DNA from: JBEICQ01 sp046297395
GTDB taxonomy: Bacteria; Bacteroidota; Bacteroidia; UBA4408
Assembly (NCBI GenBank): GCA_046297395.1
Contig: JBKCNM010000071.1
Location: 1 to 64,000 of the forward strand
Direction: 5' to 3'
DNA: 64,000 nt
The notes under the pieces were generated by a model that was not told where the DNA came from, made no database searches, and saw nothing but the letters and a program-made list of their open reading frames with translations. The translations under genes were made by a program, and so were the position numbers. Shown in pieces: positions 26,318 through 33,720 of this stretch; position 1 is the stretch's first letter, and every line of letters starts with the position of its first letter.

Positions 26318-27049
26318 ATGGTTGATTTTCACGAATTACTTACTCCCGGAGGATTACTCAGTCTGGTGACACTTTCCATTATGGAAATCGTATTGGGAAT
26401 TGATAACATCATCTTTATCGCGATCGTTTCGTCTCGATTACCCCGTAAACAACAAGCGCAGGCCAGAGCAGCAGGGCTCAGTATTGCACTGTTATTTAGG
26501 GTCTGTCTCTTGTTTTCTATCAGTTGGATTATCGGATTGAAAGAAAGTCTTTTTTACTTGGGTAATTTCGGAGTATCAGGTAGAGATTTGATCCTTTTTG
26601 CAGGAGGTTTATTCCTGGTCATCAAAACCTGCATAGAGATCTATGAAAAGATTTATACATCATCTCAACCCAATCAAAAGCGAGGTGGAGAAATAAGTCT
26701 CAGAAATGCCATCATACAAATTATTTTTCTCGATGTAATATTTTCGTTCGATTCAATTCTTACTGCCGTTGGCCTTATCAGAAATGTAGCCATCATGGTT
26801 ACAGCTGTTGTTATTTCGATGATTGCCATGCTTGCCTTTTCGGGAGGAGTAAGCGATTTTATCAATCGTCATCCCACTGTGAAAATGCTGGCGCTTGTTT
26901 TTCTTGTAGTGATTGGTCTGGCCCTCGTTGCAGAATCATTGCATCTGCATGTTGAGAAAGGGTATATCTATGCTGCCCTTGGTTTTAGTGTGCTGGTGGA
27001 ATTACTCAACATGGCATACAGAAGCCAGTCGCACAGAAGAAATCAATAA
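26318..27049 (+). CDS. TerC family integral membrane protein
   Basis: A 243-residue protein with about seven hydrophobic helices. LSIMEIVLGIDNIIFIAIVS and the later DVIFSFDSILTAVGL carry the paired intramembrane aspartates typical of TerC/YkoY-like transporters, linked to metal (manganese) export during exoenzyme metalation and to tellurite resistance in some bacteria. No tellurite or stress operon surrounds it, so a metal-homeostasis role is the safer inference. Its 3' end overlaps the convergent hypothetical gene by 7 bases. A -7 box sits directly upstream. Confidence 0.9.
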   Translation: MVDFHELLTPGGLLSLVTLSIMEIVLGIDNIIFIAIVSSRLPRKQQAQARAAGLSIALLFRVCLLFSISWIIGLKESLFYLGNFGVSGRDLILFAGGLFLVIKTCIEIYEKIYTSSQPNQKRGGEISLRNAIIQIIFLDVIFSFDSILTAVGLIRNVAIMVTAVVISMIAMLAFSGGVSDFINRHPTVKMLALVFLVVIGLALVAESLHLHVEKGYIYAALGFSVLVELLNMAYRSQSHRRNQ

Positions 27050-27591
27050 TTGTTGATGGTTTCCATCAATGCTAACAACAAGGCATTTTTGTTTTCGTCA
27101 TGTACATGGATGCCATTTCTGAGGATAATCAGACTTTTTACAATCTCCTCTTGAGGCGGAATATTTTTCATGTTGTCTGCAATGGTGAGGATTTCAATAC
27201 ATGCTTCCATATCACTCTTGCAGGCCAATTCACAAAGCCCCGGCAGGTGACCTGAGCAATCCCAATCAAATTCCCAGCACCAGCTGAGAAGGGGAACCTG
27301 CAAATGATTGGTTCCGGGTTTGGCGAGGCTTGATAGAATTTGGCTACAGGGGTCTTCCATGGCTACCGTAGCGGCAAAAGTCTTCACAGCCTCCAGAAAT
27401 GCAAGGTTGCCCGGATGACTTGGTAATGCATTCAACAAATGTTGAAATGATTCCGGATACCCGAGCTTCGTTAGTTCACTTGCTACCTCAGGCAGCACAA
27501 GGCTTTGCTCAATCGTAAGTGCTTTATGCAAAAGATCTCTTCGATCTTGTTTATCTTTTTCTTCTTCAGGAATAAATGGATCCCTGGTCAT
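27043..27591 (-). CDS. Conserved hypothetical protein downstream of tRNA-Gln
   Basis: A 182-residue acidic cytoplasmic protein beginning MTRDPFIPEEEKDKQDRRDL. It is mostly helical, with a Trp/Cys-containing segment (PLLSWCWEFDWDCSGHLPG) and no recognised family. HEAT-like packing is possible but unproven. The frame stays open through tRNA-Gln, but the ATG at 27591 is the sensible start. That ATG lies 2 bases past the U-tract of the tRNA terminator, so the gene has no room for a normal leader. Its 3' end overlaps terC by 7 bases on the opposite strand. Confidence 0.65.
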   Translation of the reverse strand: MTRDPFIPEEEKDKQDRRDLLHKALTIEQSLVLPEVASELTKLGYPESFQHLLNALPSHPGNLAFLEAVKTFAATVAMEDPCSQILSSLAKPGTNHLQVPLLSWCWEFDWDCSGHLPGLCELACKSDMEACIEILTIADNMKNIPPQEEIVKSLIILRNGIHVHDENKNALLLALMETINNY

Positions 27592-27593
27592 GT

Positions 27594-27626
27594 AAAAAAA
27601 ACCCTGCCATTGGATTGGCAGGGTTT
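27594..27626 (-). terminator. Intrinsic terminator after tRNA-Gln
   Basis: On the minus strand an 11-bp stem (AAACCCTGCCA/TGGCAGGGTTT) with a 6-base loop is followed by a run of U residues. This is a textbook rho-independent terminator 3 bases beyond the tRNA 3' end. Confidence 0.9.
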
Positions 27627-27629
27627 GGG

Positions 27630-27700
27630 TTGCCCGAGCTGGATTCGAACCAACATAGTCAGAACCAAAATCTGAAGTCCTGCCATTAGACGATCGGGCA
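27630..27700 (-). tRNA. tRNA-Gln (anticodon UUG)
   Basis: The minus strand folds into a complete 71-base cloverleaf. The acceptor stem TGCCCGA pairs with TCGGGCA. The D-arm contains AATGG, the anticodon stem is TCAGA/TCTGA around TTTTGGT (anticodon TTG), and the T-arm is GTTGG/CCAGC around TTCGAAT. The discriminator base is A and the 3' CCA is not encoded. The anticodon reads CAA and CAG glutamine codons. A -7 box lies 9 bases upstream and a strong terminator directly downstream, making it a self-contained unit. Confidence 0.97.
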
Positions 27701-27709
27701 AATCGGCTG

Positions 27710-27717
27710 CAAAGATA
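27710..27717 (-). promoter_or_regulatory. -7 promoter box for tRNA-Gln
   Basis: The minus strand reads TATCTTTG, an exact TAnnTTTG match, 9 bases upstream of the mature tRNA 5' end. A TTG lies 16 bases further upstream (27736-27734), slightly closer than the usual -33 spacing. Confidence 0.6.
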
Positions 27718-27853
27718 GATTTTTTTCAAAGTACAACTCTATGATTGCATTTTTTTCAATTTTGATATTTTGGTTTTTTTAGTCTACGCTGAACAGTCGA
27801 TTCATTTAAAATGAAGATAAGCTTGACATGAGGATTAGAAAAATGACAGATTG

Positions 27854-27870
27854 CCTTGTATGTAACAAGG
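27854..27870. repeat. Perfect hairpin CCTTGT/ACAAGG
   Basis: A 6-bp perfect inverted repeat with a 5-base loop (ATGTA). It is the first of four consecutive hairpins in this intergenic region. Confidence 0.55.
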
Positions 27871-27900
27871 ATGAATTGGGTTCAGAATTCGAGGGGAATT

Positions 27901-27954
27901 GCTGCACGGGGGGCACGATAGAAACATACTGTTTCATGAGCGCCCCCAAACAGC
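27901..27954. repeat. Nested three-level inverted repeat
   Basis: The outer stem GCTG/CAGC encloses a GC-rich stem GGGGGC/GCCCCC (27909-27914 with 27942-27947), which encloses a perfect GAAACA/TGTTTC stem with a 3-base loop (27921-27935). Such nesting is unlikely in neutral AT-rich spacer and suggests a folded RNA or the remnant end of a small mobile element. No product is known. Confidence 0.55.
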
Positions 27955-28018
27955 GCTATTTAGTTAGGTTTAGGAGTAGGACTTTTCCGCACAAAATATC
28001 ATATGCATACAACATGTA

Positions 28019-28036
28019 AGGGGATATTGATTCCCT
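28019..28036. repeat. Hairpin AGGGGAT/ATTCCCT
   Basis: A 7-bp stem with one G-U pair and a 4-base loop. It is the last of the hairpins in this gap. It is followed by mixed A/T sequence rather than a clean U-tract on either strand. Confidence 0.45.
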
Positions 28037-28484
28037 AAAAATTGTTTTATTTGCCGTTGGACGAAAAGTAACAACATTCTATCAAATAAATTTGCATTTT
28101 TCATTTGTGCGCAACAAAGATATATTGAATCTGTTAACTTTCATGAAAATATTTTGTGTCAAACCCTATATACTATTAAATAATTGTTTTTCAGGAAGAT
28201 ATGTCATTTTTCAGGATTTTATTGGAATCACGCACACCAATAAACATCATTTTCTATTGCCAACATGCCGTTGTTTAATCATCGTTTAGGAAACTCCAAT
28301 AAGTATAGAATTGAAAGAAAGATCATCATTGCTCCCTCATGGTGAATGGTTTTCTCCATGTCTGTCGGTAATGAGGCACACCATCAACACCAGGGCGGAA
28401 GAATGATTGCATTTGTCGACTGCCTGATTCCCTTCAGCCAATTCTGTAAATGGGGAAACAGCACATTTTTAATAAAACCCTATA

Positions 28485-28517
28485 TTTGGTCAACTTTATG
28501 ATTTACTGATAGTTTTG
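28485..28517 (+). promoter_or_regulatory. Complete Bacteroidota promoter (-33 and -7) for the 28523 gene
   Basis: TTTG at 28485-28488 and TAGTTTTG at 28510-28517 are separated by 21 bases, matching the TTTG/TAnnTTTG arrangement of the phylum's primary sigma factor. The -7 box ends 5 bases before the ATG, so the transcript should start at or near the start codon (leaderless). Confidence 0.65.
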
Positions 28518-28522
28518 TAGAA

Positions 28523-30016
28523 ATGTTAAAGAAATCTGATCTGTTTGACTTAATCAAATCACTAGATCCTTATGAAAAGCGCTACCTGGTGATGAGGGGC
28601 AACAAGGAAGAGGGCGCTGCATCTGGCTATCTCACGCTCCTGAAAGAAATTGCCGGCATCGAAAATTACACTGAAGAGGCAATGAAACAAGCCATTGCCG
28701 TGGTCTCCGATTCTGATAAAAGCGAAGTAAAAAAATATTATTTCTATCACTGGATTTTAAAACATCTTTCCGATTATCATGCTGCAGAGTACAATCACTC
28801 AAGAGAATTGAACAGCATCAATCTACTGATTGACCGCTCCCTTTATGATCAGGCAAACAACATGATTCAAACAGTAAAAGAAGTATGGAAGAAAGCAGAA
28901 AAATATCCTCAGCTTTTTGCTTTACTCGAGCTGGAAGTAAAAATTTCGAAGTATCAGGAAACTTCCAATCCCCTCTCTTTGCTTGAGGAAACAGGTGCAC
29001 TCACAAAGCAATATGCAGATTTAAAAGCCCTGGAGCTAATCAGGCATCAATTTAGGCTGATTCTTGACAGGAATATTTATGTGAGATGCGAAAAAGATAA
29101 AAATGAAATTGAAAAAATTACTAACTCAAGCTTGCTTTCAAAAAACAAGAAAGGCAACCATGGATTATTAATTAATTACAACAGAAACCTCATCCTGTAT
29201 TGGAAGAATGCAACCTATTGTGATTGGGAAACCGCATACAGATATGCTTTTAAGAACTACAAATTGATGTTTGCTGAGCCTGATACGCTCGTCAATCTTC
29301 CTGATGAAACACTCAATGCAATCTATATTACCCTGATTTCCTCATCCTTGTCCAACTCCCGTATATACAAGGAAGTGGTTAGGAAAATTAAGAAAATCTC
29401 TTACTCCGAGATGAACAGCCGGATAAAGGATGATGTTAATTTCATCATTCATTTTACGAACTTGATTCTATTCAATAATCCAACGAAAGAAACAAAGGAC
29501 CATAGAAAAGTAAAAGAGGCGGAAGATTATATTTCTCTAAACCGAAGCAAGTTTTCAAAAATTAGGCTCAATAGTTTTTACTTCGATCTTGCTAAAGCAT
29601 ATTTTTATTTGGCAGAGTATCAAAAAAGCCATTTCATTCTTAATGAAATCTTCCAGAATTTAAAGGTAAGCGGATCCACGATTGATTTTTATATTCACTC
29701 AAGAATTCTTGATTGCTTGGCATGTTATGAAAACGAAAGTTATGAGTTCATTTTTTACACAGCCAAAGCCACTGAAACTTTCATGAGCCGAAAAAAAATC
29801 GAACATCATTTTGAAAAAAGATTTTTGCATTTCATCATGCGCGATCTTTCCAACTTTAATGACTGGAACAAGCAGAAAAAAATAAGTAAACTGGAACAAC
29901 TCAAAAAAGATCTCTCCGAGATTTTAACTTCCTCTTATGAGAAGCCTGTGCTCAGCTATTTAGATTACAACGGATGGATCAACAAGAAGTTGGATTTACT
30001 TAAGGAACCTGATTAA
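28523..30016 (+). CDS. Conserved hypothetical protein, all-helical (TPR-like)
   Basis: A 497-residue soluble protein, not recognised as a named family. It begins MLKKSDLFDLIKSLDPYEKR and is rich in Lys, Glu, Leu and Tyr, with alternating helices. Later segments such as FYFDLAKAYFYLAEYQKSHF resemble divergent tetratricopeptide repeats. It has no signal peptide, membrane helix or catalytic motif. The general shape is that of a helical scaffold found widely in Bacteroidota. A complete promoter sits directly upstream, and the gene stands alone, ending 7 bases from the convergent FemAB-like gene. Confidence 0.7.
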   Translation: MLKKSDLFDLIKSLDPYEKRYLVMRGNKEEGAASGYLTLLKEIAGIENYTEEAMKQAIAVVSDSDKSEVKKYYFYHWILKHLSDYHAAEYNHSRELNSINLLIDRSLYDQANNMIQTVKEVWKKAEKYPQLFALLELEVKISKYQETSNPLSLLEETGALTKQYADLKALELIRHQFRLILDRNIYVRCEKDKNEIEKITNSSLLSKNKKGNHGLLINYNRNLILYWKNATYCDWETAYRYAFKNYKLMFAEPDTLVNLPDETLNAIYITLISSSLSNSRIYKEVVRKIKKISYSEMNSRIKDDVNFIIHFTNLILFNNPTKETKDHRKVKEAEDYISLNRSKFSKIRLNSFYFDLAKAYFYLAEYQKSHFILNEIFQNLKVSGSTIDFYIHSRILDCLACYENESYEFIFYTAKATETFMSRKKIEHHFEKRFLHFIMRDLSNFNDWNKQKKISKLEQLKKDLSEILTSSYEKPVLSYLDYNGWINKKLDLLKEPD

Positions 30017-30023
30017 AGCAGAT

Positions 30024-30899
30024 CTATCTTAGTTTTATTTGCAAGTAATTTTCACGCATTGCACCAAAACTATGATACAATCGTGATGTTCCCGGATCTG
30101 TGCTTCCCTCGAAGTCAAAAAAATTCGCAGTTTGTGCTAACCTTCTGAATAGTTGATCCAGCAAGTAATACATGCCAAACATTTCCTTTCCTTGTAGAGA
30201 ATTTGCTGAAAATATGAGTGTTATTCTCCCTTCAAAGCAGAATAAGACAATTCCACAGCAAATATATCCTTCATGCCTAAGTCCCACGCATATTAACTCA
30301 GCATGTTTTTTTACTGTCTCGCAAAGAGATGGAAACAACGATTCTGTTTGTTTCATAAAAGTCTTACTAGCCTTGTTTTGCATGGCTGAAAACAAATGAA
30401 TTAGTTCATCCGGATGTACCTTGTCATCAAGAGTTAATTCAAAACGAGCTGCCTTCTTAAGGTTTCTTTTTAGATTTTCTGAGTAAGCCGCAGAGAGCGC
30501 CTCATAATTTGCAAACAAATTAAGCAGGCTATTGGGTAGGATTTTAACCATCCTTTCAGGATAACTGGTAAGGTGCTGCACATTTAGATTCACCCGCACA
30601 AACTTATTTGCAAGTTTATTCAACACTTCCTCCACCTCTTCAATTCCGGGAATATGTTTTCCAAAAAAGCCCAACTGCTGCACAAATGCAGGTGTGTAGC
30701 AGTATGGAATGAATATTTTTTGTTTGGCAGGTACCGGAAAAATCCACTCGTAATCATTTTTTACAATTCCACACCAGCCCGGATTCACTACATCCAAATA
30801 CCATGAATTTGCATAGATAAGCGGCCTGAGGCTATTTTTTACTGCAGCGTCCCATTTCGCGTAGTCTATTTCATGCGATTGGAGATAATAAATTGCCAT
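30024..30899 (-). CDS. FemAB/GNAT-like acyltransferase-fold protein
   Basis: A 291-residue protein with the layout of the FemAB-like (double GNAT) family. There is an N-terminal lobe with WYLDVVNPGWCGIVKNDYEW. A helical basic hinge follows (AYSENLKRNLKKAARFELTL), then a C-terminal lobe with YICCGIVLFCFEGRITLIFS and FFDFEGSTDPGTSRLYHSFG, the last being typical of FemX/BioF2-like enzymes. Such proteins transfer amino acids or acyl groups, some to peptidoglycan; the acceptor here is unknown. Its stop side faces the gene at 28523, and it follows the Hsp15-like gene after 2 bases. Confidence 0.78.
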   Translation of the reverse strand: MAIYYLQSHEIDYAKWDAAVKNSLRPLIYANSWYLDVVNPGWCGIVKNDYEWIFPVPAKQKIFIPYCYTPAFVQQLGFFGKHIPGIEEVEEVLNKLANKFVRVNLNVQHLTSYPERMVKILPNSLLNLFANYEALSAAYSENLKRNLKKAARFELTLDDKVHPDELIHLFSAMQNKASKTFMKQTESLFPSLCETVKKHAELICVGLRHEGYICCGIVLFCFEGRITLIFSANSLQGKEMFGMYYLLDQLFRRLAQTANFFDFEGSTDPGTSRLYHSFGAMRENYLQIKLR

Positions 30900-30901
30900 A
30901 C

Positions 30902-31288
30902 TTAACTTCCGGTAAAATCGTCTAACTCTCTTCTGCTTTTTTTGGTTGGTCTGCCTATCTTGGATCTCCTTTTTCCTGTGTAGAAAAAGAAGGTTTCCGA
31001 TTTCTCTTTCTTCTCGGGCAGGGGAGATAAATCTTTATAATATCCAACGGCAAGGGCTGCCCCAAGCCTTTTCTCTAGAATTCCTGTAACTTCAATCACC
31101 CAGGATTTTGCAGTGGTTTCAATCTCGTATTGTTCGCCGATTTTTGCAGGGTGAGAAGCTTTTATTCGCTGTCCGAACATAGTCACTTTTCCTTCTTCAA
31201 TAGACCGGGATGCCAGGCTCCTTGTTTTAAATATTCGGATGGCCCAAAGATATTTATCAATTCTTACTTTTTCTGTCAGAGACATCAC
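30902..31288 (-). CDS. S4-domain RNA-binding protein (Hsp15-like)
   Basis: A 128-residue protein with an N-terminal S4 domain (EKVRIDKYLWAIRIFKTRSL, then EGKVTMFGQRIKASHPAKIG) and a basic C-terminal tail (GKRRSKIGRPTKKSRRELDD). This is the architecture of Hsp15/HslR, which binds stalled 50S subunits carrying peptidyl-tRNA after heat shock and helps recycle them. It overlaps the upstream Fe-S gene by 4 bases and lies 2 bases from the FemAB-like gene. The ribosome-rescue role is by family only. Confidence 0.85.
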   Translation of the reverse strand: MMSLTEKVRIDKYLWAIRIFKTRSLASRSIEEGKVTMFGQRIKASHPAKIGEQYEIETTAKSWVIEVTGILEKRLGAALAVGYYKDLSPLPEKKEKSETFFFYTGKRRSKIGRPTKKSRRELDDFTGS

Positions 31289-32070
31289 TGATTAACTGCC
31301 CTTGCTATAATTTCAGATACATCCAATACTTCAACCTGTTCCTCTTTTTCAAGGTGCTTTACCCCATCTTTCATCATTGTCATACAAAACGGACAAGCAA
31401 CTGCTATTACCTCTGCCTGTGTAGCGACTGCTTCCTCCGCCCGGTCATGGTTTATTTCTTTGTCTCCTTTTTCAGCTTCCTTAAACATCTGTGCACCTCC
31501 GGCGCCGCAGCATAAACCATTTGCGCGCGACCTTTTCATTTCGGTTAGCTCTGCATCTAAAGTCCAAAGAAGATTCCTGGGTGCTTCATATTCATTATTG
31601 GCTCGGCCCAGGTAACAGGGATCGTGAAAAGTAATTCGCTTTCCCTTAAAAGACCCTCCCTCAACTCGGATTTTTCCTGACGACAAAAGTTTGTTGATGT
31701 ATTGGGTGTGATGCATAACTTCATAATTCCCTCCAAGCTGAGGATATTCATTTTTCAGGGTATTAAAACAGTGAGGACATGCAGTTACAATGTTTTTTAT
31801 TTCGTATCCATTCAGCACTTCTATGTTCGTGAGTGCCTGCATCTGAAACAAGAATTCATTTCCTGCGCGTTTTGCCGGATCGCCCGAACAAGACTCTTCA
31901 GGTCCGAGAACCGCAAAGGAAATGCCCGCATGCTGAAGCAAACCTGCGAATGCACGAGTGATTTTTTTTGCCCGGTCATCAAAACTACCGGCACAACCAA
32001 CCCAGAAAAGTACTTCCGGACTTTTGCCCTCAGCCATCATTTCGGCCATGGTGGATATTTGAAGTTTCAT
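31285..32070 (-). CDS. CCG-domain Fe-S protein (HdrB-like)
   Basis: A 261-residue protein with two cysteine-rich CCG-type domains. The first has FWVGCAGSFDDRAK with GPEESCSGDPAKRAG and CPHCFNTLKNEYP. The second has FHDPCYLGRANNEYEAPR, NGLCCGAGGAQMF and AVACPFCMTMMKDG. HdrB-like proteins hold a non-cubane [4Fe-4S] cluster that handles thiol, disulfide or electron-bifurcation chemistry. The next gene upstream (32239-33609) is the membrane HdrC-like partner. Together they look like a quinone-linked oxidoreductase, possibly receiving electrons from ETF; the donor is not identified. Confidence 0.85.
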   Translation of the reverse strand: MKLQISTMAEMMAEGKSPEVLFWVGCAGSFDDRAKKITRAFAGLLQHAGISFAVLGPEESCSGDPAKRAGNEFLFQMQALTNIEVLNGYEIKNIVTACPHCFNTLKNEYPQLGGNYEVMHHTQYINKLLSSGKIRVEGGSFKGKRITFHDPCYLGRANNEYEAPRNLLWTLDAELTEMKRSRANGLCCGAGGAQMFKEAEKGDKEINHDRAEEAVATQAEVIAVACPFCMTMMKDGVKHLEKEEQVEVLDVSEIIARAVNQ

Positions 32071-32238
32071 GTTTTATGCTTTGCTTTTTTGTATAACTAT
32101 TCTTTGTTCTATCAGTGGACTCATGTTTTGAGTTGAAGAATCATTTTTAGTAGCTGTTATTTATTTCACGCATTCTTCCTGTCACTATTTTTTCCTCTCA
32201 AAATTCCCTTTATCTGACCCTGCAGAACAGATGATTTT

Positions 32239-33609
32239 TTACTCCTCATTTTTCCAGTTTAATCTGTCGCTGGCTGCAAACTGCCAAGGTGCTCCGTTGT
32301 TTTCAACATTGGTAAACATCGTATTTAGGGAGGCCGGTGCAGCAGATTCCTCCATCACAAGATATCGTCGTAAGTCCATGATGATGGAAAGGGGATTGAT
32401 ATTGATAGGACATTCCTGAACACAGGCATTACAAGTGGTACAAGCCCAAAGTTCCTCAGGAGTGATGTAATCATGCAGAAGGGTTTTGCCGCTTTCAAAA
32501 GGGTTTTCACCCTTGTCCAAAAGTTTGCCCGCTTCTTCCATTCTGTCTCGTGTTTGCATCATGATTTTTCTGGGAGACAATAATTTTCCGGTTTGGTTTG
32601 CCGGACATGCTGAACTGCATCTGCCGCATTCAGTGCATGAATAAGCATTGAGCAACTGCACCCATGATAGGTCATTTACATCCTTTGCTCCAAAACGAGA
32701 AGGGCTCGCATCAGTAGGAACAGGTAGTGAGGGATCAAGCATGAGTTTCACTTCTTTGGTCACACTTTCAAGATTTGTAAACTGGCCCTTTGCTCCTAAT
32801 TTGGAATACCAAACATTGGGGAAGGCAAGGATGATGTGAAAATGTTTGGAGTAGGGGAGGTAATTCAAGAACAATAAGATCCCAACAATGTGAAACCACC
32901 AGCATACCCGCTCAATCATTACCAGTGCATCCCAGGAATCCGGCAGGAATCCGGTAAGCCATGCGCTGACTGGGAAATACAGCGTGCTCCCCGGTTTTGC
33001 ATCCAATCCAAAGATGTGGATGCCTGTATGTCCGTAATGAGACATCATCATGGGTATGTTCAAGTTGTCTATCGACATCAACACGCCATCCGCTGCGTTC
33101 ATAAACAGAAAAGCACTCATCAACAAGATTTCTGTGACAAGGATGATGTCGGCATCTTTTCCGGGAAAACCATCAAGGTCTTTTTGAACAAACCTCTTTA
33201 CCCGCACAAGATGTCTCCTCGCCAGAAAAACAACACAACTCACCAGAACCAAGAATGCTAACACCTCAAAGGCCGTAATAAAGTAATAATAAGGCATCCC
33301 GATAAATGAAAAAAGCCTGTGTTTACCTGTTATTCCATCGAGAATAATTTCAAGTACCTCTATATTAATGATGACAAAGCCAACATAAATAAATATGTGC
33401 ATGATACCTGCTACAGGCCTGCTTACCATTTTTGATTGTCCGAGTGCTACCCTGAGGGTTTCCATCCAGCGTTCTTTTTTCCGGTCATTGATCTCCTCCT
33501 CTCTGCCTATGCGAATGTTTCGCATCACGCGCCGAATGTTTTTGGCAAACCAGAAAATGGCTACCCCCAACAATAACATAAAAATTGCCTGTGATAAATA
33601 TGGCATCAT
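32239..33609 (-). CDS. Membrane 4Fe-4S protein (NarI/HdrC-like)
   Basis: A 456-residue protein. The N-terminal about 280 residues contain several transmembrane helices like the cytochrome b subunits of nitrate or heterodisulfide reductases. Two [4Fe-4S] motifs follow: C325-TECGRCSSACP and C390-TTCNACVQECP. Electrons are expected to pass from the soluble CCG protein through the clusters to membrane haem and menaquinone. A flavin subunit is absent. The pair lies 168 bases apart on the minus strand, with no promoter box clear between them. Menaquinone as the acceptor fits mqnB/mqnD elsewhere in the window. Confidence 0.85.
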   Translation of the reverse strand: MMPYLSQAIFMLLLGVAIFWFAKNIRRVMRNIRIGREEEINDRKKERWMETLRVALGQSKMVSRPVAGIMHIFIYVGFVIINIEVLEIILDGITGKHRLFSFIGMPYYYFITAFEVLAFLVLVSCVVFLARRHLVRVKRFVQKDLDGFPGKDADIILVTEILLMSAFLFMNAADGVLMSIDNLNIPMMMSHYGHTGIHIFGLDAKPGSTLYFPVSAWLTGFLPDSWDALVMIERVCWWFHIVGILLFLNYLPYSKHFHIILAFPNVWYSKLGAKGQFTNLESVTKEVKLMLDPSLPVPTDASPSRFGAKDVNDLSWVQLLNAYSCTECGRCSSACPANQTGKLLSPRKIMMQTRDRMEEAGKLLDKGENPFESGKTLLHDYITPEELWACTTCNACVQECPININPLSIIMDLRRYLVMEESAAPASLNTMFTNVENNGAPWQFAASDRLNWKNEE

Positions 33610-33720
33610 AGCATTTGAATTTTGTCCAACAATTTTACAAAAAAATGATTTACCCGAATTTTATTTCATTCTTCGGGTCATGGCGCAGGCTTTAATGCTA
33701 ATTTTACCGCCCCATTACTT

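Larger units (their letters stand above)
27701..28522. other. Non-coding gap with several stacked inverted repeats
   Basis: About 820 bases lie between tRNA-Gln and the gene at 28523, with no credible gene; frames at 27828-28019 and 28092-28289 show no family features. The first part holds the tRNA promoter and the last part the promoter of the next gene. Between 27854 and 28036 are several hairpins in a row, described separately. The rest is AT-rich and otherwise featureless to the eye. Confidence 0.6.

Noticed and set aside
27591..27729. Extension of the hypothetical protein through tRNA-Gln
   Set aside because: The sequence is a complete cloverleaf tRNA with its own promoter and terminator, so the protein start must be downstream.
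27828..28019. 63-codon plus-strand frame across the hairpins
   Set aside because: The sequence is dominated by inverted repeats and shows no protein family features; called as a non-coding gap.
28092..28289. 65-codon plus-strand frame
   Set aside because: No recognisable motif, and no promoter box placed to express it.
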